From contig CABMGO010000003.1 in the NCBI GenBank assembly GCA_902385655.1, positions 176,456-240,455 on the forward strand: a DNA stretch of 64,000 nt, in the 5' to 3' direction. Shown in pieces: positions 7,563 to 15,598 of the stretch. Source of the stretch: an uncultured archaeon (GTDB taxonomy: Archaea; Nanobdellota; Nanobdellia; Pacearchaeales; GW2011-AR1). Position numbers and translations under genes: made by a program. The notes under the pieces are model-generated. The model was not told the origin of the DNA. It did no database searches and worked only from the letters and a program-made list of their open reading frames with translations. The first letter of the stretch is position 1; every line of letters starts with the position of its first letter.

Positions 7563-8147
7563 ATGAAAAAAATATTTGGTTTAGTTTTAGCAGGACTTAT
7601 TGCATTCGGAGGTATTTCTTATGGTCAAGAAAAAGATGCTGTAAAAAATCAGGTTGAAAGAGATGCTATCGCTCTTTCATTATACGAGAAGGCTGATTTG
7701 TTGAGAAGATCTGCAGAAAAATCTAGAACAGCGGCGGTAACGCATCAATCCCATGCTGCACAAAATAGAAAAACTGCAGACAACTTTGAAAATTCTCTTA
7801 GAGGACCTAGCTTCGATAGAACAGCAGATTACAGAAATGCTGGAGGACTATTAATAAAATCAGGGGATTCAGAAATTTCAGCCGCAAGGGATTATGCTGT
7901 TGCTTCATCAAACCTAACAAGTGCGATAGGAATATACAAAAACTTCAAATATAAAGACATTGAAAAACTTGAGAAGTTGCTCGGAACAGACATGGAAAAT
8001 GTTGAAAGATGTTTTTATCAAGCTTTAGACGATTATGCAAAAGCTGAGGAAGATTACTCTGAATTATATGGAAATGATTTAGAAAAGCAAGCAGCAGCAA
8101 ATGAAAAGTCTGCTAAATGTTTAGAAACTTTGGCTGGAAGAAAGTAA
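7563..8147 (+). CDS. Secreted helical protein of unknown function
   Basis: A 194-aa protein with a clear Sec signal peptide (MKKIFGLVLAGLIAFGGISYG, cleavage probably near residue 21). The mature part is almost entirely helical, Ala/Glu/Lys-rich and low in hydrophobic residues (NQVERDAIALSLYEKADLL; AAANEKSAKCLETLAGRK). One cysteine is present. No family recognised; likely exported or anchored outside. It has its own promoter and converges on the tRNA-Glu gene. Confidence 0.6.
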   Translation: MKKIFGLVLAGLIAFGGISYGQEKDAVKNQVERDAIALSLYEKADLLRRSAEKSRTAAVTHQSHAAQNRKTADNFENSLRGPSFDRTADYRNAGGLLIKSGDSEISAARDYAVASSNLTSAIGIYKNFKYKDIEKLEKLLGTDMENVERCFYQALDDYAKAEEDYSELYGNDLEKQAAANEKSAKCLETLAGRK

Positions 8148-8195
8148 TTACGAGGTTTTAATTTTCGAATCCCTGAAATATGCCAAAATGGTGCG

Positions 8196-8290
8196 ACGCT
8201 CCCACCTTGCTTCTCACTCTGCCCTCGTTCGAATCTCTACAAAAAATTTACAATTTTTTCAAAACCCCAAATAGTTTTCTAAAGAAAATA
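8196..8290 (-). repeat. 3'-end duplication downstream of tRNA-Glu(TTC)
   Basis: The tRNA 3' end (plus strand ACGCTCCCACC) lies at 8290-8300 and is repeated exactly at 8196-8206, 94 bases away. The bases between contain an A/T hairpin (AAAAAATT-GTA-AATTTTTT on the minus strand) and a T-loop-like GATTCGAAC. This copies the arrangement at the Ile, Glu(CTC) and Thr tRNAs, but the internal sequence is unlike the E element. Confidence 0.55.
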
Positions 8291-8363
8291 CGCTCCCACC
8301 GAGATTCGAACTCGGGTTACTGCCGTGAAAGGGCAGTGTCCTTGGCCTCTAGACTATAGGAGC
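8291..8363 (-). tRNA. tRNA-Glu(TTC)
   Basis: A 73-base intronless tRNA: acceptor GCTCCTA/TGGGAGC, D arm GTCTAGAGGCCAAGGAC, anticodon arm CTGCC-CTTTCAC-GGCAG (anticodon TTC), 4-base variable loop, T arm CCGAG-TTCGAAT-CTCGG, discriminator G. All stems are complete. It reads GAA and can also read GAG. Confidence 0.97.
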
Positions 8364-8437
8364 ACTTATCACAGAAATAGTGATGAAATACCGAGCAAAA
8401 ATTCATTTTTAAAACTTACTACTACCAAAAATTATCT

Positions 8438-8611
8438 TTATGCACTAGGAATTGGAAAAAATGCTCTTAATCCTAGAACAAATAGAATTACCAGAATTAT
8501 CATTACAACTACCGCGTTTGGAGAGAACTTGAATTTAGAGTCGTACTCTTCTTTAAATCGAGTAAGTCCTCCGCCGAATCCGCTTGGAACTGTGTTATCT
8601 ACTTGAGCCAT
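8438..8611 (-). CDS. Preprotein translocase subunit Sec61-beta (SecG-like), absent from the ORF track
   Basis: A 57-aa protein below the length cut-off of the supplied track. It reads MAQVDNTVPSGFGGGLTRFK then EEYDSKFKFSPNAVVVMIIL and one transmembrane helix ending FFPIPSA. The Gly-rich SGxGxGL-R-F segment, the FSPNAVVV motif and a single C-terminal helix are the signature of archaeal Sec61-beta, the small third subunit of the SecYE translocon. TTTATAAA about 20 bases upstream is its likely TATA box. The overlapping plus-strand ORF 8325-8606 is its shadow. Confidence 0.9.
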   Translation of the reverse strand: MAQVDNTVPSGFGGGLTRFKEEYDSKFKFSPNAVVVMIILVILFVLGLRAFFPIPSA

Positions 8612-8641
8612 ATTAGATTAATTGAAAGCTCGTTTATAAAT

Positions 8642-8710
8642 TTTCCCTCCGCAGAGAGGGACTCTGAAGGATGGAGAGTGTAGAACAAAAATATGCAGGA
8701 CAGGTGTAAC
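8642..8710 (+). repeat. R element copy 1
   Basis: Hairpin CCCTC/GAGGG around a GCAG-type loop, followed by a 30-base block (8672-8701, including GTGTAGAACAAAAATATGCA) that is identical on the minus strand at 15098-15069. A diverged copy lies at 38889-39019. It sits in the space between the AlaRS stop and the Sec61-beta promoter. No ORF. Confidence 0.75.
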
Positions 8711-8712
8711 CT

Positions 8713-10482
8713 TTATTCAACAACTGCTTTTATTCTTCTAATTCCGGCACTAGAACTTTCTTCTTTTACAATCTTAAAACTTCCAAGCTCAGAAGTATTT
8801 TTTACGTGAGGTCCAGTGCAAATTTCTTTGCTTATGATCTTTTTACCGTCCATAATTGTGTAAACTGAAACAATGTCAGGATACTTCGCACCAAACTCTC
8901 CGTGAGCTCCGGACTTCAAAGCTTCCTCGACTTTCATTTCTTCTCTTTTTACTTCTAATTTTTTATTTATCTTATCATTAACCCATTCTTCTACTTTCTT
9001 CAATTCAGCCGATTCAACTTTTCTAGCAAAATTAAAATCAAAACGTAATCTCTCAGGATTTATATTGGAGCCTTTTTGTTTTATGTCTTTGTCCAATACT
9101 TGTCTTAACGCTTCATTTAACAAATGTGCTGCAGTATGGAGTTTTGTAGTTCCTTCAGAATTATCCGCAAGTCCAGACTTAAAAGTTCCAGCTGAAGCAG
9201 TTCTTGAAAGCTCTTGGTGTTTTTTACTTTCTTCTTCAAATCTTTTTTCATCTACAAATATCCCTGCTTCTTTTGCGAGTTCAATAGTCATCTCAATCGG
9301 GAAACCATAACTTTGGTAAAGCAAGAAGGCATTTTTTCCGTCAATAGATCTCTCTTCAGAAACCAATTTGTCAAATACTTTCATTCCTTGCTCAAGAGTT
9401 AAATTAAACTTAGTCTCTTCTTTTTCTATCTCATCCAAAATACTTTGCTTATTTCCTACCAAGTTATCATAGTCATCATAAATATCAAAAACTTTCAAAC
9501 AAACTTTTCTTGTGAATTCCCTCAAACCCAATAATCTTCCGTATCTTACTGCTCTTCGGATTAATCTTCTTAAAACGTACCCTCTCTCAGCGTTTCCTGG
9601 AACAACTCCATCACCTATAATAAAAACAGAAGCCTTCAAATGATCTGCTATAATTCGCATTGCTTTTGTTTCTTCAGGATCTTTTCCATATTTTTTCTCA
9701 GATAAAATTTCTATTTCTTTTATAATTGGTTGCCAAACTTCTGTAAGGTAATTATCATCAAATCCATTTGTCACTGCTAAAACTCTTTCAACTCCCATTC
9801 CAGTATCAATATTTTTTTGTTTTGCTTCAATATACTTTCCACTTCTATCTCGATTATACTGCATAAGAACGTCATTCCATATTTCTACCCATCTTTTATC
9901 TTCAGGGTTAAATTTTTTTGGTGCCTTTTCTTTACTGTCTCTCCAATAAAACATTTCAGTATCTGGTCCGCATGGTCCTGTCTCTCCAGCAGGCCCCCAC
10001 CAATTATCCTTTTTAGGTAAAAAAGCTATTCTATCTTTAGAAACTCCAAGATCTAACCAAATTTTTGCAGCCTCATCATCTTTAGGGGCGTCTTCATCTC
10101 CCATAAAAACAGTCACAGCAAATCTTTCAAGAGGTATTTTCAAAACTTTAGTTATGAATTCAAAGCTCATCTCAATTGCTTGTTTTTTAAAATAATCTCC
10201 AAGACTCCAGTTGCCCAGCATTTCAAAAAAAGTATGGTGTGTTGTGTTGCCTACTTCATCTATATCTCCCGTTCTTATACATCTTTGTACATTTACAAGT
10301 TTCTTGCCTAGTGGATGTTTTTGCCCAAGTAAAAACGGAACTAATGGATGCATACCTGCAGTTGTAAATAGAACTGTAGGATCATTTGCGGGAACAAGTG
10401 AAGAATTTGGAATCTCTTTATGTTCATTAAGTTTGAAAAATTCGATATAATTTTTTATCAGTTCTTTTCTTGTGATTACCAT
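8713..10482 (-). CDS. alaS: Alanyl-tRNA synthetase, short bacterial-like form
   Basis: A 589-aa enzyme charging tRNA-Ala. The catalytic core has the bacterial sequence style (FTTAGMHPLVPFLLGQKHP; RTGDIDEVGNTTHHTFFEML), the tRNA-recognition region has RRLIRRAVRYGR, and the editing domain carries HTAAH (about residue 453) and CTGPH (about residue 559) as zinc ligands. The protein stops after the editing domain: the C-Ala domain of full-length (about 870-aa) enzymes is absent. Archaeal AlaRS normally has another N-terminal style and C-Ala, so transfer from Patescibacteria-like bacteria is plausible. It is followed by an R element. Confidence 0.95.
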   Translation of the reverse strand: MVITRKELIKNYIEFFKLNEHKEIPNSSLVPANDPTVLFTTAGMHPLVPFLLGQKHPLGKKLVNVQRCIRTGDIDEVGNTTHHTFFEMLGNWSLGDYFKKQAIEMSFEFITKVLKIPLERFAVTVFMGDEDAPKDDEAAKIWLDLGVSKDRIAFLPKKDNWWGPAGETGPCGPDTEMFYWRDSKEKAPKKFNPEDKRWVEIWNDVLMQYNRDRSGKYIEAKQKNIDTGMGVERVLAVTNGFDDNYLTEVWQPIIKEIEILSEKKYGKDPEETKAMRIIADHLKASVFIIGDGVVPGNAERGYVLRRLIRRAVRYGRLLGLREFTRKVCLKVFDIYDDYDNLVGNKQSILDEIEKEETKFNLTLEQGMKVFDKLVSEERSIDGKNAFLLYQSYGFPIEMTIELAKEAGIFVDEKRFEEESKKHQELSRTASAGTFKSGLADNSEGTTKLHTAAHLLNEALRQVLDKDIKQKGSNINPERLRFDFNFARKVESAELKKVEEWVNDKINKKLEVKREEMKVEEALKSGAHGEFGAKYPDIVSVYTIMDGKKIISKEICTGPHVKNTSELGSFKIVKEESSSAGIRRIKAVVE

Positions 10483-10530
10483 AAAAACTAAAGAATATGG
10501 GCATTTTTAAAATTTCTCATACTCTAACCT

Positions 10531-10830
10531 CTACAAACCGCCAAGATTATTCAACTTCTCTTGTATTCTCAGTAACTCGTCATCTAAGTCAGAACTGACC
10601 TCTTCTTTAACAGCTCTTTGTCTGACAATCTTTTCTTTCTTTTGCTTTTCAACAATTTCTCTTTTTGGATAAATTTTCTTTTTCAATTCGTTCGGCAAAC
10701 CTTCTTCTGGAAGTTTCACATTTAATCTATCTAGAATAATCCCGAGACTAGCAAAATTTTTGCTTAGCTGAGCAAGATATCTTTTTTTGTTTGAGCGAAT
10801 TGCTTTCAGATGGCTAACTTTTTTTTGCAA
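10531..10830 (-). CDS. Hypothetical helical protein; true start probably upstream and non-canonical
   Basis: The ORF opens at a TTG (10830) and gives 99 aa of basic, coiled-coil-like sequence. The reading frame stays open upstream to about 10939 and reads convincingly as protein (VSFERPEYKQNKAELL, then QCHLALIN), continuous with the annotated part. A GGAG ribosome binding site lies at the very beginning of this extension, but no ATG, GTG or TTG follows it in frame; only ATA or ATC do. The gene follows the old stop codon of the 11130-11810 gene. Family not recognised; a small archaeal helical protein is likely. Confidence 0.55.
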   Translation of the reverse strand: MQKKVSHLKAIRSNKKRYLAQLSKNFASLGIILDRLNVKLPEEGLPNELKKKIYPKREIVEKQKKEKIVRQRAVKEEVSSDLDDELLRIQEKLNNLGGL

Positions 10831-10944
10831 ATTAATTAATGCTAAATGGCACTGTAAAAGCTCCGCTTTATTCTGCTTATATTCTGGTCTTTCAAAAGAA
10901 ACATATATTTGTTTTTCTTCTACGATTTTATTTATCTCCTATTT

Positions 10945-11129
10945 TAGATTCGATTAAAAACATCGTTATCGATGCGAGTCATTCTTAGTTTAATTTCGTC
11001 CATTTTGCGATATTTTCACCAAATTTATTTAATTTTGAAAAATGGCAAGGTAACGAACCTGTTGAGTTACCGCTATCGGGCTTTTTTGACCAAACTGAAA
11101 GTTTGGAACAATTCAAAAAACGCTCTACA
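10945..11129 (-). repeat. S element copy 1 with displaced gene end
   Basis: Immediately after the stop of the 11130-11810 gene lie two strong hairpins: GGTAAC/GTTACC with an 11-base loop (11049-11071), and CCAAAC-TGAAA-GTTTGG nested in TTTTTTGA/TCAAAAAA (11082-11120). The following minus-strand bases (about 11004-10945) encode MDEIKLRMTRIDNDVFNRI-stop, exactly the C-terminus of the upstream gene but with 12 of 20 codons changed. The hairpin part has a homologue between pheS and pheT. Confidence 0.8.
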
Positions 11130-11810
11130 TCAAATCCTATTGAACACATCATTGTCAATCCTTGTCATTCTTAATTTGATTTCGTCCATCACCTTAGAAA
11201 TTTCAGTAATCTCTTCATCTTCTTGTAATTTTATTTCTTCAATCTTACTCAAAACTTCTTCAACCTCTCTTAAGTCTCTTGAGATTTCTTGAACATCTCT
11301 CTTCGCAGAATTAAATTTATCTATTCTTACAAAGATGGTCTCCTCAGCATCTTTCTTCACAACACCTTTCTGTTCTTCCGATACTGTTTCCACTTTCGGC
11401 ATTTCAACTCTAGCCGGCGGGGAGGGGACAACCTCTATTTTCTTTAGTTCTACTAATGGTTCGGGTTTTACTTCTTTCTCCATTTTCTGCGGAGGCAAGG
11501 CTGGAATTCCAACTTGCATTGAGGATTCTTCAAAACCCTTCATGGAGCCAGCTGAGGCTCCAGAAGTATCACCTTTCATTTTCTCAGAAGAGTCTTCAAT
11601 TGCTGATTTTATAACGTCTCTATTAAGTTGATCACGACCATCTCCAGACATAGCAGGTAAAGAAGGAAGAGTTTCTACAGGCTTTTTTGGAAGAGAAGGT
11701 ATTGCAGGAATAGTTTCAGAAGGTTTTGGTTCAGCAATTGGCATAATACGTGGAACCTCTGGAGCTAGAGGAATTTCAGGGATTTTGTCTTTTTTACCGA
11801 ATAAACTCAT
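11130..11810 (-). CDS. Hypothetical protein: Pro-rich N-terminus, coiled-coil C-terminus
   Basis: A 226-aa protein. Residues 1-55 are rich in Pro (EIPLAPEVPRIMPIAEPKP); residues 60-140 are low-complexity and charged. Residues 150-226 form a likely coiled coil (RDVQEISRDLREVEEVLSKI) ending MDEIKLRMTRIDNDVFNRI. No transmembrane segment and no known family; a cytoplasmic scaffold or adaptor is possible. The last 19 residues are encoded a second time downstream of a small hairpin element, with largely different codons. The gene is divergent from TFE. Confidence 0.65.
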   Translation of the reverse strand: MSLFGKKDKIPEIPLAPEVPRIMPIAEPKPSETIPAIPSLPKKPVETLPSLPAMSGDGRDQLNRDVIKSAIEDSSEKMKGDTSGASAGSMKGFEESSMQVGIPALPPQKMEKEVKPEPLVELKKIEVVPSPPARVEMPKVETVSEEQKGVVKKDAEETIFVRIDKFNSAKRDVQEISRDLREVEEVLSKIEEIKLQEDEEITEISKVMDEIKLRMTRIDNDVFNRI

Positions 11811-11877
11811 ACCTTAGGTGAGGGTTTTTTACTTTTATAGGTTTATATTAACTTTTAAGTTACTACACTTTCAAACG

Positions 11878-11890
11878 AAAAGTATTTAAG
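11878..11890 (+). promoter_or_regulatory. BRE/TATA promoter of the TFE gene
   Basis: AAAAGTATTTAAG ends 22 bases before the ATG of the TFE gene and has an A-rich BRE-like lead. This spacing fits a leaderless archaeal transcript. Confidence 0.6.
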
Positions 11891-11911
11891 ACATTACAAT
11901 AAACTAATATT

Positions 11912-12568
11912 ATGCAAATTACTCTTTTAAGAAATCTCGTTCAAGAAATGGCTGGCGAAGGTTCTGGTCAGATAGTAGATATACTTTTCGATAAAAGAGA
12001 TATCAATGAATTTCTCATCGCTAAAAAAATGAATTTAACTATCAATCAAGTCAGAAATATTCTTTATAAATTGTCAGCAGAAGGATTAGTTTCATTTACA
12101 AGAAAAAAAGACAAGAGAAAAGGATGGTACATTTATTTTTGGACACTTAATACTGAGAAATGCCTTATGAAATTAGAGGTAGAGTTAACAAAAAAACTTG
12201 AAGAACTAAAACAAGCACAGAAACAAAGAGAATATGGCAGGTATTACACTTGTAAAAATTGTAATATAGAAGTGACAGAAGAGAAGGCGCTTGAAGACGA
12301 TTTTTCATGTTCGGAATGCGCGGAAGTTTACACTCTTGTTGATAACACAAATAATTTGAAAGAATTGAAAGGCAAGATCACAAAGCGAGAAAATGAACTA
12401 AATGAAATTAAGCAGGAGTTAGAATCCGTTCGTGTAAAGACAAAAAAAGTTACCGATGCAGCACAAAAGAAACTCGCAGCAAAGAAATCAAAGGGAAAAA
12501 AAGCAAAGGGAAAATCTTCAAAAGCAAAAAAAGTTACAAAGCCTAAAAAAACTAAACAAAAGAAATAA
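11912..12568 (+). CDS. tfe: Transcription initiation factor TFE (TFIIE-alpha homologue)
   Basis: A 218-aa protein. Residues 1-90 form an extended winged helix (KKMNLTINQVRNILYKLSAE) that stabilises the melted promoter in the pre-initiation complex. This is followed by a coiled-coil linker, a zinc ribbon with CKNC and CSEC (residues about 111-133), a second coiled coil and a Lys-rich tail of about 40 residues (KSKGKKAKGKSSKAKK) that is longer than usual and could bind nucleic acid. It stands between a divergent hypothetical gene and the rhomboid gene 23 bases downstream. Confidence 0.95.
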   Translation: MQITLLRNLVQEMAGEGSGQIVDILFDKRDINEFLIAKKMNLTINQVRNILYKLSAEGLVSFTRKKDKRKGWYIYFWTLNTEKCLMKLEVELTKKLEELKQAQKQREYGRYYTCKNCNIEVTEEKALEDDFSCSECAEVYTLVDNTNNLKELKGKITKRENELNEIKQELESVRVKTKKVTDAAQKKLAAKKSKGKKAKGKSSKAKKVTKPKKTKQKK

Positions 12569-12591
12569 TTTTCCCAAGCTATTTCATAACT

Positions 12592-13257
12592 ATGGACAGA
12601 TCATTTTTTAAAAACTACACTGGAATATTAATTTTAATTAATGTAGCTGTCTTTTTTGTTTTTCTTATCTGGAGTTATTTTTCCGGACCAGAAGTTTTTA
12701 CTTCCTTTGCCCTTCAACCTTCTCAAATTTTACAAGGAAAACATCTCTGGACAATTATAACGAGTATGTTTTTGCACGCAAGTTTAGGTCATTTGGTTGC
12801 AAACATGCTATCTTTAATTTTTCTAGGAGGATTCGTCGAGAGATTAATTGGTAAAAAAAGATACATTTGGCTTTATTTTATCGGAGGATTTGTAGCGTCA
12901 ATGTTTTTTGTTTTATTTGCAGGAGTATTTGGAGTAAGTCCGTTTGGAGCAAAATTATTTGGAAGTCCAGAATCTCTTGCAGTTGGAGCTTCCGGGGCAA
13001 TTTTTGCGCTAGGTGGCCTTCTTGCAGTTTTAACTCCCAGACTTAAAGTACTAGTATTTTTTGTAATTCCTACTTCCATGTGGGTTGCAATGATAGGATT
13101 AACTTTCTTAATGTGGTTAATTTCTCTAGGTTTACCCCTTAACATCGGAAATACTGCTCACCTCGGAGGCCTAGTCGCGGGAGTGGCTTACGGGTTTTAT
13201 CTAAAATACAAATACCCTAAGAAAACTTCGATGATTGCAAGATATTTTTCACAATGA
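12592..13257 (+). CDS. Rhomboid family intramembrane serine protease
   Basis: A 221-aa membrane protein with about six transmembrane segments. The HxxxN pair is HLVANML in TM2, the catalytic serine is in GASGAIFAL in TM4, and the histidine is in NTAHLGGLVAGVAYGF in TM6. Together these are a complete catalytic dyad. It cleaves membrane-anchored substrates within the bilayer; the substrate is unknown. Its stop overlaps the SpoIIM start (ATGA), so the two are cotranslated. Confidence 0.93.
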   Translation: MDRSFFKNYTGILILINVAVFFVFLIWSYFSGPEVFTSFALQPSQILQGKHLWTIITSMFLHASLGHLVANMLSLIFLGGFVERLIGKKRYIWLYFIGGFVASMFFVLFAGVFGVSPFGAKLFGSPESLAVGASGAIFALGGLLAVLTPRLKVLVFFVIPTSMWVAMIGLTFLMWLISLGLPLNIGNTAHLGGLVAGVAYGFYLKYKYPKKTSMIARYFSQ

Positions 13258-13850
13258 GAAAAAAATTCAATAAAAATAAAGAAAAAGGTCTGGGTGAAAT
13301 TTACCTAGACTGTTTTAATTTTCTCAAATCTTCAAAAAGTTATATTTTGTTGACTATTTCTCTGTTCATTCTGTTTGTGCTCCTAGGATACCTCTTTCAA
13401 ATGCCCTCAAATTTAGAAACAAAATTTCTCGAAATGCTCAAACAAATAGCTGAGCGATTTAATGGCTTAAATGTTTATCAAACAGTCTGGCTCATATTTT
13501 CGAATAACCTTACAGTAAGTTTTTTAGTTTTAGTGCTCGGGTCCATCCTTGGAATATTTACAATTGCAACACTAATTTCCAACGGATTGATAATCGGGTA
13601 TGTAGCAAGAAAGGCAGTTTCGCTCAACGGTATTATTGTTCTTTGGAAATTATTTCCTCATGGAATTTTTGAACTTCCAGCAGTTCTGATCTCTATGGCA
13701 TTGGGAATAAAACTCGGCTTCCAACTTTTCAAAAAAGGAGCATTCAAGTTCAATTTGAAAAATTCACTTTATACTTTCTTTCTTATAGTTGTACCTCTTT
13801 TAGCTATTGCAGCGATAATTGAAGGGCTACTCGTATTTTTTATTAAATAA
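13254..13850 (+). CDS. Stage II sporulation protein M (SpoIIM/DUF95) family membrane protein
   Basis: A 198-aa protein with about five transmembrane helices. The SpoIIM-family hallmark is LFPHGIFELPAVLISMALG (about residues 135-153). In sporulating bacteria SpoIIM joins a septal peptidoglycan machine; in archaea the family is widespread and its function unknown. It overlaps the rhomboid gene by 4 bases, an association that hints at a joint membrane quality-control or remodelling role. Confidence 0.88.
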   Translation: MRKKFNKNKEKGLGEIYLDCFNFLKSSKSYILLTISLFILFVLLGYLFQMPSNLETKFLEMLKQIAERFNGLNVYQTVWLIFSNNLTVSFLVLVLGSILGIFTIATLISNGLIIGYVARKAVSLNGIIVLWKLFPHGIFELPAVLISMALGIKLGFQLFKKGAFKFNLKNSLYTFFLIVVPLLAIAAIIEGLLVFFIK

Positions 13851-15005
13851 TCAGAAGTCAAATAACTTTTTTTGTTTTCCGTAATTTTTCAAAATCCAAG
13901 AAGACTCGCTATATTTTTCAACAGGAATTATTAATCTTGATTTAATGTCTCCAAGTGTTTCACCAATAGAACTAAACTTAATCGGCCCATTTTTTACTGC
14001 TCTTCTCATCAGTTCTCTTAGAATCCCAACACCGAGAGGAGCATAATAGTCCTCGGATATCTGTCTAAAAATTACTACATTTGCCTGTTTTTTTATTTTT
14101 TCGAGATATTCACAGACTGCAAGTCTATTTGCGTAATAGGCTCCCGTAACGCTGTCAGCATATTTCTTCCTTCCAAAAAAATCTTCATAATCTTGCCAAC
14201 GACCCTCTTCCGTTGTTTCAATTTCTATAACTTCAAATTTGAATTCTCCCGGAAGTAAAATAATTTCGTAATGATTTCCGTTATATTCGTCATGGAAAAC
14301 TGAAATTTCATTTATCTCCGAGTATGTTTTAATTTTCTTCAGAAGTTCCTTACTTAAAATATCATCCACTGCAGTAATACTCCATCTTGTTGGAACAAGT
14401 TTTCTGTCTGTTTTTACTCCTAGCATTCCTACCGAAAATAATTTTTGCAAATGGCTTGTTTTTATATTGCTATTGTAGAGTTCCTGCAAAGCATCAGTTG
14501 CCCTAACATCATAATCTCCTACGATATAATCAACTTTTTTGTCCACTCTTGGGTTTTCCTCTAAAATTACTTTTTCAATTGGTGCTGGTTTAGCCATTAT
14601 TGACAACATCTTTGATTCCGTAAAATCTGGAACTGGTGCTTTTTTCAGAAAAAATTCCATAGAAACGGGTTTTGAAGAAAGTGCAAGTTCTTGAGTAATA
14701 TTATGAAAACTTTTTGGCAATTTTATATTTGTGAGCTTTCTTCCATATATCATCTGCCCTCTGTAAGTCAAAACCTCGTCAATAGGCATATTTTTTTCCA
14801 CCCATTCGTCTGGAGAAGACATGATACTAGTGTCTCCTTTGTATGTTGGAGAAAGAATTCCTGAAAAAACATTCGGATAATTAACTCTGCCAACAAAAAG
14901 TTCTGGAGGGGTTGATCCTGAGAAATGCAGTTTCGGTTTTGGAAAGTTTAATTTTAATTGAGAAATTAATTGCTCCCTCTTATCTTTTCTTATTTCTGGC
15001 TGCAT
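13851..15005 (-). CDS. nreA: NreA-type archaeal DNA repair protein
   Basis: A 384-aa member of the archaeal NRE family: FSGSTPPELFVGRVNYPNV near residue 30, SSPDEWVE, then GVKTDRKLVPTRWSITAVDD around residue 200. The N-terminal zinc finger seen in some homologues is missing. The last residues QKKLFDF fit the PCNA-interacting QxxLxxF motif. NreA of haloarchaea acts in repair of alkylation-type damage and binds PCNA. The gene converges with SpoIIM and is preceded by an R element. Confidence 0.9.
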   Translation of the reverse strand: MQPEIRKDKREQLISQLKLNFPKPKLHFSGSTPPELFVGRVNYPNVFSGILSPTYKGDTSIMSSPDEWVEKNMPIDEVLTYRGQMIYGRKLTNIKLPKSFHNITQELALSSKPVSMEFFLKKAPVPDFTESKMLSIMAKPAPIEKVILEENPRVDKKVDYIVGDYDVRATDALQELYNSNIKTSHLQKLFSVGMLGVKTDRKLVPTRWSITAVDDILSKELLKKIKTYSEINEISVFHDEYNGNHYEIILLPGEFKFEVIEIETTEEGRWQDYEDFFGRKKYADSVTGAYYANRLAVCEYLEKIKKQANVVIFRQISEDYYAPLGVGILRELMRRAVKNGPIKFSSIGETLGDIKSRLIIPVEKYSESSWILKNYGKQKKLFDF

Positions 15006-15065
15006 AAGTATCTAAAAAATTTAGAGTTTATAGGGATTGTTGTTTTTACATCTATAATTATCCCC

Positions 15066-15127
15066 CTGGTCCTGCATATTTTTGTTCTACACTCTCCAAG
15101 ATCATGTGTCCTCCCATGCGGAAGGAA
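15066..15127 (-). repeat. R element copy 2
   Basis: On the minus strand: hairpin CCTTCC-GCAT-GGGAGG, then a block whose 30 bases (15098-15069) are identical to copy 1 at 8672-8701. The stem differs from that of copy 1 yet is still paired. It lies between the stop of the membrane-protein gene at 15158 and the start of nreA. Confidence 0.75.
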
Positions 15128-15157
15128 AGTAAATAAAAAATAAAAATTAAATTGTGT

Positions 15158-15553
15158 TTATTTGAAGTAGTTTACTGCTTCTTTGTTGAATCCTAAGTAC
15201 CAGATTATCACTGCGTCAATAACAATATTAACAATATCAAAGTGCCTAAGCGAACCTAACACACTTAAAACAGAGAATATCAATACTAGTATTCTTGCCC
15301 AATTCTGTCCGCTCCAAAGACCTCTACCGACAAAATAATCTAAAACTGCAAGAGCAATAAAGACAACTCCTACGAAGACGATCATTGAACCTACTAAAAA
15401 TCCGCTAACAGGAACCCATTGTGAAAGGAATCCTGACAGAAAATTAGCTCCGAATAGCATGACAATACCAAGAATCAGAGTAACGACAGCCCCAATGTAT
15501 GCAAGAATAGACAATATTTTTACACCAACCGGAGCCATATTTTTTTTAGCCAT
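15158..15553 (-). CDS. Small four-helix membrane protein
   Basis: A 131-aa protein with four hydrophobic segments (VKILSILAYIGAVVTLILGI; a Gly-rich second helix GFLVGSMIVFVGVVFIALAV) and a short GRGLWSGQNWARI loop between helices, as in DUF2127-like archaeal membrane proteins. Strong ribosome binding site GGGAGGT 8 bases before the ATG. It sits between leuS and the nreA region. Function unknown. Confidence 0.65.
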   Translation of the reverse strand: MAKKNMAPVGVKILSILAYIGAVVTLILGIVMLFGANFLSGFLSQWVPVSGFLVGSMIVFVGVVFIALAVLDYFVGRGLWSGQNWARILVLIFSVLSVLGSLRHFDIVNIVIDAVIIWYLGFNKEAVNYFK

Positions 15554-15598
15554 TTATTTAACCTCCCTTGAATAAATATAGAAAAAGATCTATTTAAA

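Noticed and set aside
8325-8606. 93-aa plus-strand ORF
   Set aside because: It overlaps tRNA-Glu(TTC) and is the antisense of Sec61-beta.
10945-11192. Diversity-generating retroelement (template/variable repeat)
   Set aside because: The differences are synonymous and not adenine-specific, and no reverse transcriptase is present in the window.
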